This document shows, piece after piece, positions 9,252 to 18,347 of a DNA stretch of 64,000 bases. Positions within the stretch are counted from its first letter, which is position 1. The number at the start of each line of letters is the position of its first letter. The position numbers and the translations under genes are program-made. The notes under the pieces were generated by a model. It saw only the letters and a list, made by a program, of their open reading frames with translations, was not told the DNA's origin and made no database searches. Origin of the DNA: Caballeronia sordidicola. Lineage in GTDB: Bacteria; Pseudomonadota; Gammaproteobacteria; Burkholderiales; Burkholderiaceae. Location of the stretch: positions 1 through 64,000 of the forward strand of contig NZ_JNFG01000019.1 of assembly GCF_000729995.1 (NCBI RefSeq), given 5' to 3'.

Positions 9252-10232
9252 TCAACTAGCGATCGCGCTCGCCGGGGGCACCATTGAAAGCCGCGAGAGG
9301 ATGGTTTCCGGCTGCGGCAGTCCGACTTCTCCGCCCGGGCCCATGTGTTCAAGCGTGTAGTCAATGAAGGCGCGCGTCTTCGCCGGCAGATATTGTCGTC
9401 CCGGATAAACGATAGACACCTTCACGTCCGGATCATCAATAGCGTAGTCACCCAATACTCGTACCAGCGAGCCGTTTTCCAGATCTGCCGCGACAATGCC
9501 TTCCGGAATGATCGAAATGCCCATGTGCGCAAGCGTTCCCAGCCGCACCATCAATGCGCTGTTGACAGTATAGACGGGGGCGAGCGTGACCTGGTCGGCG
9601 CTGCCGTTATTGCGATGCCGGAAGTGCCAGGTGGCGCTGCGCATTTCGCTGGGTAATGCCACGAACGCATGATGCAGCAAATCGGCCGGCGTGCTGGGCG
9701 AGCCGTGCTCTTCCAGATAAGCGGGCGTGGCGACGGGAATCAGCGTGTTGGTGGCGACCGGGCGTTCTACCAACGCCGTACTCGTCACCATGAATGCCGT
9801 GACAATCCCGACATCAAATCCGTCCTCCACCAGATCCACATGACGCTCGGATAAAGTGAGGCGCACATTCACCTTCGGATAAACCTGCCGGAAGCCATCG
9901 ATCAGCGGCGTCAACGCCATGAGCGAAAGCGATCCTGAAGCCACCACACGCAATGTGCCGCTGGGGTCGCCTTCGGTATGCGCCACCATTGACTCGAGAT
10001 GATCGAGTTCTTCGAGCAATGCGCGGCAGCCTTCGAGATAACGCGTGCCGGCTTCTGTCAGTGAGAGGTTACGAGTAGTGCGATTGATTAACCGGGTGCG
10101 CAAATGCGCTTCCAGCATTGCAATTGCGCGAGTAACAAGCGCGTTTGAGACGTCGAGTTGTTGTGCGGCTCGCCGAAAGCTTTCGGTTTCCGACACCCGT
10201 ACGAACACACGCATGGCATGAATTTGATTCAT
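9252..10232 (-). CDS. LysR-family transcriptional regulator
   Basis: A 326-residue LysR regulator. The N-terminal winged helix-turn-helix (about residues 1-60) includes SFRRAAQQLDVSNALVTRAI; the remainder is the periplasmic-binding-like effector domain. The end (about 295-326) extends beyond the usual 300 residues. It is transcribed away from the AspT-type antiporter genes and upstream of ldhA, so it may control either. The 580-base divergent region would hold its operators. Target and inducer cannot be read from the sequence. Confidence 0.9.
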   Translation of the reverse strand: MNQIHAMRVFVRVSETESFRRAAQQLDVSNALVTRAIAMLEAHLRTRLINRTTRNLSLTEAGTRYLEGCRALLEELDHLESMVAHTEGDPSGTLRVVASGSLSLMALTPLIDGFRQVYPKVNVRLTLSERHVDLVEDGFDVGIVTAFMVTSTALVERPVATNTLIPVATPAYLEEHGSPSTPADLLHHAFVALPSEMRSATWHFRHRNNGSADQVTLAPVYTVNSALMVRLGTLAHMGISIIPEGIVAADLENGSLVRVLGDYAIDDPDVKVSIVYPGRQYLPAKTRAFIDYTLEHMGPGGEVGLPQPETILSRLSMVPPASAIAS

Positions 10233-10812
10233 TGTCTCTTACCTCTCAGTGTGCAAAACAGTGTGGGGCCGTATTACGCGTCACCGCGCATACAGCATTT
10301 TTTGATCAGCGCCAAAAAGCGTATTGACACCTATGCGGAATTGCAATATCTGGGCCATTTCTTGTCTGCATTCCGCATTAACCGCAAGACTTTCACATTT
10401 GCTAATTCATTGCAATGAAAAATTACACTTCCACGGATTTTGGAATGGATCGTCTGATTTATGCAGATTTTTGTTTCAAGAGTTGTGTTACGGAATTCGA
10501 CTTTTGATGCGATCGATAAACGACTTGTCTATTGCATGCAATCTGACGGTTCGACTCTCATCGAACCGCGATAAGCTCTGCCAGGCGTTCCGATTACAGG
10601 TGTTTATTGAGTGGAAACGATACCGGCACGTCAAAAATGAAGATGGGCGTTAAATTCATACCGTCCCAACTTGCCGGCTGGCAAACTGACATTTACAAGG
10701 TACATTGTTCAACGATTCCGGAATCACGATCATAATTAATCGAATCCTTAATTTCCGTCATTCAAGGTCGTTTGATAGTTGCGTTTAAATAATCAATAGA
10801 GGCGATAATTTC
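10233..10812. promoter_or_regulatory. Gene-free divergent region, lysR / aspT-type antiporter
   Basis: About 580 bases, clearly more AT-rich than the flanking genes. No convincing coding frame: candidate frames are short and of odd composition. AGAGGCGA just before ATG 10813 is the ribosome-binding site of the first antiporter gene. This region should hold divergent promoters and LysR sites; I could not assign a specific operator. Confidence 0.5.
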
Positions 10813-12495
10813 ATGATCTGGAATCTGCTGGCGAGTCAACCCGAAATTGCATTGTTCGCGAGTCTGGCACTCGGCTTTTTCATCGGCTCTTTCAAGTTAG
10901 GACCGATCCAGCTCGGCGGGGTATGCGGCACGTTGATTGTGGCGCTGGTTCTCGGACAAAGCGGTGCGCGTCTGTCGCCGGATCTAAAGAATATTGCATT
11001 TGCGCTATTTATCTTCGCACTGGGTTTCACCGGTGGACCGCAATTCTTCGCGAATATCGGGCGCGGCTGGCGATATGGGCTCCTTTCAGTTGTCGAGCTG
11101 GTGGTAGTAATTGGGCTCGTGCTCGGAGCCGTCGCCCTCTTCAAGCTCGATCGCGGCACGGCCGCTGGTTTGCTCGCCGGCGCCGCGACGGAATCGGCCG
11201 TGGTCGGCACGGCGTCCGAGGCAATCGGCAAGCTCGCGCTGCCTGCTGCCGAGATTGCCCGGCTGCAGGCCAACATTGTCACTGCCTACAGCGTGAGTTA
11301 CCTGTTCGGGCTCGTCACTATCGTGTTGTTCACCAGCCAGATCGCGCCGCTGATGTTGCGCGTGAATCTGCGCGACGAAGCCGAGCGCCTGTGGCGCGCG
11401 CTCGGTGGCGACAGCGCGCTGGCCGAGGGCCAGCGACTGGCGGCGCCATCACTCGTAGCGCGCGAGGTCAGCGTCACGGGCGCGGCGGATCTGAGCATCG
11501 ATACCCTCGAAAAGCGCTATGGCAACGAGCTCACCGTGGCGCGCGTGGTGCGCGGCCGCTCGATTGTGAAAGCGCAGCCGAATCTCGTGTTGAAAAAGGG
11601 CGACCGGATCGTGATCGGCGGCCGTCGCACGGCCCTCGTGGAGGCGCTGCCGTCCATTGGTGAAGAAGTCACCGGCCGCGATGTCGCCGACGTCTATGCC
11701 ACCGCGCTCGATGTGATGCTTACGCGGCGCGAAGTGCATGGCCTGACGGTCGCGCAGGTGCGTGCCCGCGCGACGTCCGCCGATAGCCGCGGTGTCTATA
11801 TCTCGGCCGTCACGCGGCTGGACAGCACGATCCCCGCGTTGCCGGGGACGGAACTGCATCGCGGCGATGTGCTGACCTTGATCGGCGGGGCCGATGACGT
11901 GCGGCGCGGCGCGGCGAAGCTCGGCTACGTGATCCGCGCGACGTTAAAGACCGATTTCGTGTTTCTCGGCATCGGCGTGATTGCGGGGATTGTCGTCGGG
12001 CATCTGAGCGCACGCGTTGGCGGCGTGCAGGTCGCCCTGGGTACGGGCGGCGGCTGTTTGTTGTCCGGGCTGCTGTTCGGCTGGATTCGCTCGCGCTATC
12101 CCGTGATCGGTTCGCTGCCTTCCGCTGCGGCGCAGGTGCTCAAGGATTTCGGACTGTGCACGTTTATCGCCGCGGTCGGGCTGGGGGCAGGCGCCGATGC
12201 GATCCGCCTGATCCGCGAGTACGGCGTTGCGCTGCCGCTGGCGGGCGTGGTCATCACGCTCGGGCCGGCGTTGGTGTCGCTCGCGGTCGGACGCTGGCTG
12301 TTGAAACTCGAAGTGCCGATGCTGCTCGGCGCGATCGCCGGCCAGCAATGCAGCACACCCGCGATCAGCGCGCTCGTCGGTGTGACGGGCAATGCGACGC
12401 CGGTGATCGGCTACACGATCACGTACGCGTTATCGAACGTTCTCTTGCCGCTGATGGGGCCGGTGATCGTCGGGCTTGCAGGCAAGGTGGGATGA
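10813..12495 (+). CDS. AspT-family aspartate:alanine exchanger-like antiporter (copy 1)
   Basis: A 560-residue inner-membrane protein with the AspT/YidE/YbjL architecture: an N-terminal block of about five helices (1-175), two cytosolic RCK/TrkA-C-type regulatory domains (about 210-375), and a second membrane block (about 380-560) with ALGTGGGCLLSGLLFGW. AspT exchanges aspartate for alanine, generating proton motive force when coupled to decarboxylation; the substrate here is not proven. A homologous gene follows 92 bases downstream on the same strand, so the two are probably cotranscribed. Confidence 0.87.
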   Translation: MIWNLLASQPEIALFASLALGFFIGSFKLGPIQLGGVCGTLIVALVLGQSGARLSPDLKNIAFALFIFALGFTGGPQFFANIGRGWRYGLLSVVELVVVIGLVLGAVALFKLDRGTAAGLLAGAATESAVVGTASEAIGKLALPAAEIARLQANIVTAYSVSYLFGLVTIVLFTSQIAPLMLRVNLRDEAERLWRALGGDSALAEGQRLAAPSLVAREVSVTGAADLSIDTLEKRYGNELTVARVVRGRSIVKAQPNLVLKKGDRIVIGGRRTALVEALPSIGEEVTGRDVADVYATALDVMLTRREVHGLTVAQVRARATSADSRGVYISAVTRLDSTIPALPGTELHRGDVLTLIGGADDVRRGAAKLGYVIRATLKTDFVFLGIGVIAGIVVGHLSARVGGVQVALGTGGGCLLSGLLFGWIRSRYPVIGSLPSAAAQVLKDFGLCTFIAAVGLGAGADAIRLIREYGVALPLAGVVITLGPALVSLAVGRWLLKLEVPMLLGAIAGQQCSTPAISALVGVTGNATPVIGYTITYALSNVLLPLMGPVIVGLAGKVG

Positions 12496-12587
12496 AGAGG
12501 TTTACGTCATAAAAGCAGGATAGGCGCGTAGGCAGGAGCGTCAGTTTTAGCAGGTCGGGCAGGGTATACCAAACTCGAGAGGGCACT

Positions 12588-14369
12588 ATGGAATGGATAC
12601 ATCAGGTTTTCACGAAGTCACCGGAGATTGCGCTTTTCCTGTCTCTGGCGGTGGGGTACTTCATCGGCCAGATCAACTTCGGCAAGTTCCAGCTCGGCGG
12701 TGTTGGCGGGTCGTTGCTGGCGGCGGTCGTCATCAGTCAGTTCGGTGTGCAGATCGACAACGGCGTGAAATCTGTCATGTTCGCGATCTTCATCTATGCA
12801 GTGGGCTACGACTCAGGACCGCAGTTTTTCAACTCGCTGTCGCGCAAGACCCTGCGTGAGATCGCGATGGCGGTGTTCCTCGCGGTGTCTGCACTGGTGA
12901 CGGTGCTGGTGTGCGCGAAGCTGTTCGGCTTGAATAAGGGCATTGCGGCGGGGTTGGCCGGTGGAGCGTTGACGCAGTCCGCGATCATCGGCACAGCAGG
13001 CGATGCCATCGCGCGGCTCGGACTGCCGGTTGCCGAAACCAAGGCGCTCCAGGGCGACGTGGCTGTCGCTTATGCCGTGACGTACGTATTCGGATCGCTG
13101 GGTGCGATCATCGTGTGCGTGAATATCTTGCCGAAGTTCATGGGGCAAGGTTTGAAGGAGGCCGCAGCGGAAGCGGAGAAAAGTTTGCTGGGCGGCACGG
13201 TCGCGCATGGGGCCGGTCAGACAGCGGCGCTCCCGGAGCTGGTCGGGCGGGCTTATCGCGTGACAGGCGGCAGCGGTGCGGCGGCGCGCGCGGGTGGCGC
13301 TGACGCCGGGTCGCTGGCGATCAAGGCCGCTCCAGGCGGATTGGGTGAATCGGGCGTGGGCGGTGCTGCGGGCCGGACAGTCGCCGAGATCGAGATGGCC
13401 GAGTCCGACATGATCACCATCGAGCGAATCCGCCGGGCCGGCAAAGCGATGGAGCCGCGGCCGGACGTAATGCTGCAAGTCGACGATATCGTGCTGGTCG
13501 TCGGCCGGCGCGAAGTGATGGTGACGGCGGCGTCGAACATTGGTGAAGAGGTTGCGGACACCGACGGCATCAGCGTCGTGATGCAGAACCGGCAGGGCGT
13601 GTTCACGCGCAAGGGCATGAATCACATGACGATTGCCGCGGTGCGCACGACCGTGGATCGTGACTTGCGGCACGGCGTGTTCGTGCAGGAAATTCGCCGG
13701 GCGGACCAGCCGTTGCCGATCCTTCCCGAGACCCAGCTCGAACACGGCGATGTCATTACGTTCTACGGTTCGCCGCAGGATACGAAGCGTGCCGTGGATG
13801 CGGCGGGTTATGAATTGCCGGTTACCAACAAGACTGATTTCATCTACATGGGCGTCGGGATTGTGCTCGGTTTGTTGATCGGGTTGATCGTGGTGAATGT
13901 GGGCGGCGTGCCGTTGACCCTGGGGTCCGGCGGAGGCTGTTTGCTGGCTGGGCTGGTATTCGGCTGGATGCGGGGCAAGCATCCGATGTATGGCGTGATG
14001 CCATCGGCGGCATCGCAACTGATGAAGGATTTCGGGCTCGCGGCGTTCGTGGCGGCAGTTGGCTTGAACTCCGGATTGGCGGCCGTGGTGACGGTGAAGA
14101 ACAGCGGCCTGACGATCTTTTTGCTGGGTGCGATCGTCACGATAGTGCCGCTCGTTCTCACGATGCTCTTCGGCCGATACGTGCTGCGATACACAAACGC
14201 CGCGCTTCTGGCGGGTGCGCTGACCGGATCGCGTAGTGCGAATCCTGCGTTTGGCGGCGTGCTTGATAAGGCGGAAAGCGCGGTGCCGACGGTTCCGTTC
14301 GCGATTACCTATGCGTTGGCCAATGTCTTGCTGACATTGCTGGGGCCACTGGTGGTGGGATTGGTCTGA
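12588..14369 (+). CDS. AspT-family aspartate:alanine exchanger-like antiporter (copy 2)
   Basis: A 593-residue paralogue of the preceding gene with the same two membrane blocks and central RCK-like domains; TLGSGGGCLLAGLVFGWMRG matches the equivalent glycine-rich segment of copy 1. It differs by a Gly/Ala-rich stretch (about residues 215-265, containing GGSGAAARAGGADAGS) that interrupts the first regulatory domain. An AspT-type exchanger is expected; two tandem copies may form a heteromeric system or handle different substrates. That is inference. Confidence 0.87.
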   Translation: MEWIHQVFTKSPEIALFLSLAVGYFIGQINFGKFQLGGVGGSLLAAVVISQFGVQIDNGVKSVMFAIFIYAVGYDSGPQFFNSLSRKTLREIAMAVFLAVSALVTVLVCAKLFGLNKGIAAGLAGGALTQSAIIGTAGDAIARLGLPVAETKALQGDVAVAYAVTYVFGSLGAIIVCVNILPKFMGQGLKEAAAEAEKSLLGGTVAHGAGQTAALPELVGRAYRVTGGSGAAARAGGADAGSLAIKAAPGGLGESGVGGAAGRTVAEIEMAESDMITIERIRRAGKAMEPRPDVMLQVDDIVLVVGRREVMVTAASNIGEEVADTDGISVVMQNRQGVFTRKGMNHMTIAAVRTTVDRDLRHGVFVQEIRRADQPLPILPETQLEHGDVITFYGSPQDTKRAVDAAGYELPVTNKTDFIYMGVGIVLGLLIGLIVVNVGGVPLTLGSGGGCLLAGLVFGWMRGKHPMYGVMPSAASQLMKDFGLAAFVAAVGLNSGLAAVVTVKNSGLTIFLLGAIVTIVPLVLTMLFGRYVLRYTNAALLAGALTGSRSANPAFGGVLDKAESAVPTVPFAITYALANVLLTLLGPLVVGLV

Positions 14370-14386
14370 TGATGGCTTGACGATGG

Positions 14387-14426
14387 TTTGAGTGCGCACG
14401 GTTGAGTGAAATCATGCGCACTCAAA
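14387..14426. repeat. Perfect inverted repeat after antiporter copy 2
   Basis: TTTGAGTGCGCA (14387-14398) is repeated in inverse as TGCGCACTCAAA (14415-14426) with a 16-base loop, 18 bases past the antiporter stop. It is followed on the plus strand by A residues rather than T residues, so it is not a textbook intrinsic terminator in either direction, though it could still end or protect the upstream transcript. Confidence 0.6.
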
Positions 14427-14488
14427 AAAATTTGAACTGAAGCGAAGGGCTTGAGCCCAACGACATTCAGCATGAAAGGGGACCGCCC

Positions 14489-15352
14489 ATGACGTCGCAA
14501 CAAAAGATCGTTCATCTTCCGGCAGCAACCCTGCATGGGACCGGAGAGCACGTCCCAGCCTTGGGCCAGGGCACTTGGGAAATGGGCGACAGCGCCAGAA
14601 CCCGCAACGCGGAAATCGCCGCGTTGAAGGCCGGCGTGGACCTTGGCATGACCGTGATCGATACCGCGGAAATGTACGGCGAAGGCGAGAGTGAAAAGCT
14701 GATCGCCGAAGCATTGAAAGACCGGCGTGAGGAGCTTTTCATCGTCAGCAAGGTTTATCCGCATAACGGTAGCGAATCCGGCGTGAAGGCCGCGTGTGAA
14801 CGAAGCCTCAAGCGGCTACAGACTGACCGCATCGATTTATATCTGCTGCATTGGCGCGGGGGTGAAGATCTGGAAGGGGTGATCGGCGGCTTTGAGGCCT
14901 TGAGAGCGCAGGGCAAGATCCGCCACTGGGGTGTGAGCAATTTCGACACCGAGGACATGGTCGAACTCTTTGCCCTGGAAAACGGCAACCGGTGTGCAAC
15001 CAACCAGATTCTGTATAACGTCGCACGGCGTGGTCCCGAATTCGAACTCCTGCCGTGGCTGCGCGAACACAATATGCCGGCGATTGCATACAGCCCCGTC
15101 GATCACGCGCGCCTGCCGAAACAAAGCGTCCTGAACGACATAGCGAAGGCCCGCGGTCTGTCTGCGATGCAAGTCGCGCTCGCGTGGGTCTTGCAACAAC
15201 CGCAGGTCATGGCGATTCCGAAAGCCGCGACTGTCGCTCATGTGATTGAGAACGCGGCAGCGCGAGAGGTGATTTTATCGACGGAAGAACTGAGTCTTAT
15301 CGACACCCAGTTCAAACCGCCGAAATCAAAACGGCCGCTGGAAATGCTTTAA
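14489..15352 (+). CDS. Aldo/keto reductase
   Basis: A 287-residue NADPH-dependent oxidoreductase with a TIM-barrel fold. The catalytic tetrad is visible: Asp in VIDTAEMYGEGE, the Tyr four residues later, Lys in FIVSKVYP and His in YLLHWRG. The cofactor region near IPKAATVAHVIENA is also present. It belongs to the DkgA/YeaE-like group that reduces small aldehydes and ketones. The ATG at 14489 is preceded by GAAAGGGG. It converges on the peptide ABC transporter operon and stands alone. Confidence 0.9.
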   Translation: MTSQQKIVHLPAATLHGTGEHVPALGQGTWEMGDSARTRNAEIAALKAGVDLGMTVIDTAEMYGEGESEKLIAEALKDRREELFIVSKVYPHNGSESGVKAACERSLKRLQTDRIDLYLLHWRGGEDLEGVIGGFEALRAQGKIRHWGVSNFDTEDMVELFALENGNRCATNQILYNVARRGPEFELLPWLREHNMPAIAYSPVDHARLPKQSVLNDIAKARGLSAMQVALAWVLQQPQVMAIPKAATVAHVIENAAAREVILSTEELSLIDTQFKPPKSKRPLEML

Positions 15353-15414
15353 GCGCTCAAGCTATGGTGGAACGAGCGCCGGATGGTTTTTGACCTTGAT
15401 TTTTGCGCGCCGGC

Positions 15415-17487
15415 TTACTCAGGCTTTTGCAAGCGCCTCAGTTCGGCCACGGGAATGTGGCATCGAATCCTGTGTCCATCGGCGGCGTGGGCGTAGGGCG
15501 GCTCCTCCTGCTCGCAGACCGCTCCAATCTTGCGCGGACACCGGGTATGGAACACACATCCCGACGGCGGGTTCGCGGCGCTCGGCAACTCACCTGATAG
15601 GCGGATGCGCTCGCGCGCTTGCGGTTCATCGCCAATTGCCGGAATCGATGACAACAACGCTTCGGTATAAGGATGATGCGGTCCGTCGAAGACGTCCGTT
15701 GCGCGGCCAATCTCCATCAGCCGGCCGAGATACAGCACCGCAATACGATCGGACAAATAACGCACCACGTGCAGGTCGTGCGAGATAAATACGTAACTCA
15801 CACCGCGTTCGCGCTGCAGGTCGGCAAGCAGATTCAGGATGGCGGCTTGCACGGAGACATCGAGTGCGGACGTCGGCTCGTCGCAGACCACCACGCGCGG
15901 ATCACCGGCGAACGCACGCGCGATCGCCACGCGCTGTTTCAACCCGCCCGACAACTGCCGCGTGCGCGAGCTTAGGTAGCGTTCGGGCAAGCGCACGGCG
16001 GCAGTCAGCGATTGCAGTCGCGCTTCCTTCGCCGCGCCACGCAACGCGCCGAGTTTCGACAACGACCGTGCGATCAGCCGACGCACCGAGTGCGCCCGGT
16101 TCAACGCGGAATCCGGATTCTGGAACACGATCTGCAGCGACTTGACCTGCTCGTCATTGCGGTTCGTCACGCGTGCGGGCAGAGCGGCGCCGTCGAGTTC
16201 TATGGAGCCGCCCGCATCCGGCGAGAGCAAGCCCAGCAACAGCTTTGCGAGTGTCGTCTTGCCGCTGCCGGACTCGCCGACCAGCCCGAGCGTTTCACCC
16301 AGCGCCAGTTCAAGCGATACATCGTGCACGGCCCGCAGTGATTCGCCGCCGACATGAAACGTCTTCGATAAATTCGCCGCGCGCAACGCAACCGGTGCAT
16401 CTGTCCGGTCGATAGCCGTGCTCAGGACCTCCGGCGTCGCGCGCGGCAAATCGATCGCACGTTCGTGATAATGGCAGCGCGCCATCTGGTCGCCATGCGC
16501 GGCCGATACCCGATACGGCGGCGGCGCGTCACGATGGCAACGGTCATCGGCGAGCTTGCAGCGCTGTGCATAGATACACCCCTGCGTCACCGATCCCGGC
16601 AGAGGCAGTGAACCGGGGATGGTGTCGAGCCGGCCCGTGTCCTTGGCTCGACCCGTGGTAGGCAGACAGCGCAGCAGGCCCACCGTGTACGGATGCCGCG
16701 GCCGCGCGAATACATCGCGTGTGGTGCCTTCTTCGACCAGCTTTCCCGCATACAACACGCCGACGCGATCGCACATCCGTCCGATCACCGCCAGGTTGTG
16801 GCTGATGAAAAGCACCGCTGTGCCAAGCTCTTCGCGCAGTTGCGCGATCAGATCGAGCACCTCGGCTTCCACCGTGGCGTCGAGCCCGGTAGTGGGTTCA
16901 TCGAGGATCAGCAACTCCGGGTTGCACGCGAGCGCCATCGCGATGACCACGCGCTGCTGCATACCGCCCGACAATTGATGTGGATAACTATCCATCACGC
17001 GCTCGGGCGACGAGATCCGCACGCGCCGCAAGATGTCGATGGTGTGTTCCAGCGCTTCATTCACCGACGCGCCCGCGAGCTCGAACGCTTCGGACACCTG
17101 CCGCGCGATAGTGAGCGACGGATTCAACGCGCGGCCCGGGTCCTGATAAACCATCGATACCGCGTTGGCGCGCATGTGCCGCAACGTGTCGGCGTTCATC
17201 GAAGCGATGTCGTGGCCGGCGATCGAAATCTTCCCCGACTTCACGCGGCCGTTGCGCGGCAGATAACGCAATATGGCGAGTGCGGCGGTCGACTTTCCAC
17301 AGCCCGATTCGCCGACCAGCCCGTACGCCTCGCCGCGTTTTACCCGCAGCGATATATCCTGCAGCACTTCGCGGTCACGCCCGCGCGAGCGGTACGCGAC
17401 CGTCAGGCCGACCAGGGTCAGTGCGTCGGTGTCGGCGCTCTTCGAGCCATCGAAGATGGGGAAGGCCGATGGCGGCGGTCCGTTCAT
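15415..17487 (-). CDS. Peptide ABC transporter, fused double ATPase (DppD-DppF type)
   Basis: A 690-residue protein containing two complete ABC ATPase domains. Domain 1 has Walker A GLVGESGCGKST (57-68) and signature LSGGMQQR; domain 2 has GLVGESGSGKTT near residue 400 and LSGGLKQR. Each is followed by the C-terminal oligopeptide-transporter extension with clustered Cys residues (CIYAQRCKLADDRC; CVFHTRCPRKIGAVC). It energises the import of peptides or nickel-type substrates. The ATG at 17487 overlaps the stop of the upstream permease (ATGA). Most bacteria encode the two ATPases separately; the fusion is real but also known in other proteobacteria. Confidence 0.9.
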   Translation of the reverse strand: MNGPPPSAFPIFDGSKSADTDALTLVGLTVAYRSRGRDREVLQDISLRVKRGEAYGLVGESGCGKSTAALAILRYLPRNGRVKSGKISIAGHDIASMNADTLRHMRANAVSMVYQDPGRALNPSLTIARQVSEAFELAGASVNEALEHTIDILRRVRISSPERVMDSYPHQLSGGMQQRVVIAMALACNPELLILDEPTTGLDATVEAEVLDLIAQLREELGTAVLFISHNLAVIGRMCDRVGVLYAGKLVEEGTTRDVFARPRHPYTVGLLRCLPTTGRAKDTGRLDTIPGSLPLPGSVTQGCIYAQRCKLADDRCHRDAPPPYRVSAAHGDQMARCHYHERAIDLPRATPEVLSTAIDRTDAPVALRAANLSKTFHVGGESLRAVHDVSLELALGETLGLVGESGSGKTTLAKLLLGLLSPDAGGSIELDGAALPARVTNRNDEQVKSLQIVFQNPDSALNRAHSVRRLIARSLSKLGALRGAAKEARLQSLTAAVRLPERYLSSRTRQLSGGLKQRVAIARAFAGDPRVVVCDEPTSALDVSVQAAILNLLADLQRERGVSYVFISHDLHVVRYLSDRIAVLYLGRLMEIGRATDVFDGPHHPYTEALLSSIPAIGDEPQARERIRLSGELPSAANPPSGCVFHTRCPRKIGAVCEQEEPPYAHAADGHRIRCHIPVAELRRLQKPE

Positions 17488-18347
17488 CGATCGAGCACTC
17501 CCTGTATGCCATCGGCGACGAGGTTCACGCCCACGACCAGCGAGGCGATAGCGGCGGCGTCGAAGACGACGGTCCACCATGCGCCGCCCGCCATCAGCGT
17601 GTAGCACTCGGAGAGGGCGAGGCCCCAGTCGGCCGACGGCGGCTGGATGCCGAAGCCGAGGAACGACAGCGTGGCAACCGCGAAAATGGCGTAACCGAGC
17701 CGCACGGTGGCTTCCACGATGATCGGTTGCAGCACGTTCGGCAGGATCTCCGCGAACATGATGTAGAACGCGTTTTCGCCGCGCAATTGCGCAGCCAGCA
17801 CATAGTCCAGATTGCGCTCGGCGAACACGGCCGCGCGCACGGTGCGCGCGGTGATCGGCGTGAAGGTGATGCCGATCACCAGGATTACGGTGACGTTGCT
17901 CGCGCCGACCGCAGCAAGAGCAAGCAATGCGACGATCACCAGCGGCAGCGCGAGCACCGCGTCGATCAGCCGGCCGATCACGTTGTCGACCCATCCATCG
18001 AAATAACCGACGATCAAGCCGACCGCCGTCCCGGCTAGTGTTCCAAGCAGGGTCGCAAGCGGCGCAATGGTCAGAATGTCGCGAGAGCCAACGATCACGC
18101 GCGCGAACACATCGCGGCCGAGTTGATCGGTACCGAACCAATGCGTGGCGTCGGGCGGGGTGAGAGAGTTCAACGGATCGGTCGCGTACGGGTCCTGTGG
18201 CACGACCCAATGTCCGAAGAGCGCGCACGCGACCCAGAACAACAGGATCAGCATGCCGACCACGAACGTGGGTGACCGCAGCAAGGCCTTGCCGCGTTCA
18301 AAACGCGGCGCCTTGTGCGGCACGGGCGCAACGGTTGCAGTGCTCAT
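17484..18347 (-). CDS. Peptide ABC transporter permease (DppC type)
   Basis: A 287-residue inner-membrane permease of the DppC/OppC family: a cytosolic N-terminus, a first helix near 30-50, a periplasmic loop with DPYATDPLN and HWFGTDQLGRDVFAR (a DppC hallmark), then the permease domain. Overlaps dppB upstream and the fused ATPase downstream by 4 bases each. It pairs with the DppB-type protein to form the channel. Confidence 0.9.
   Translation of the reverse strand: MSTATVAPVPHKAPRFERGKALLRSPTFVVGMLILLFWVACALFGHWVVPQDPYATDPLNSLTPPDATHWFGTDQLGRDVFARVIVGSRDILTIAPLATLLGTLAGTAVGLIVGYFDGWVDNVIGRLIDAVLALPLVIVALLALAAVGASNVTVILVIGITFTPITARTVRAAVFAERNLDYVLAAQLRGENAFYIMFAEILPNVLQPIIVEATVRLGYAIFAVATLSFLGFGIQPPSADWGLALSECYTLMAGGAWWTVVFDAAAIASLVVGVNLVADGIQGVLDR

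Noticed and set aside
12813..14399. Minus-strand frame of 528 codons opposite antiporter copy 2
   Set aside because: Extremely His/Arg/Gln-rich and without motifs; the plus strand encodes a clear AspT-family protein.
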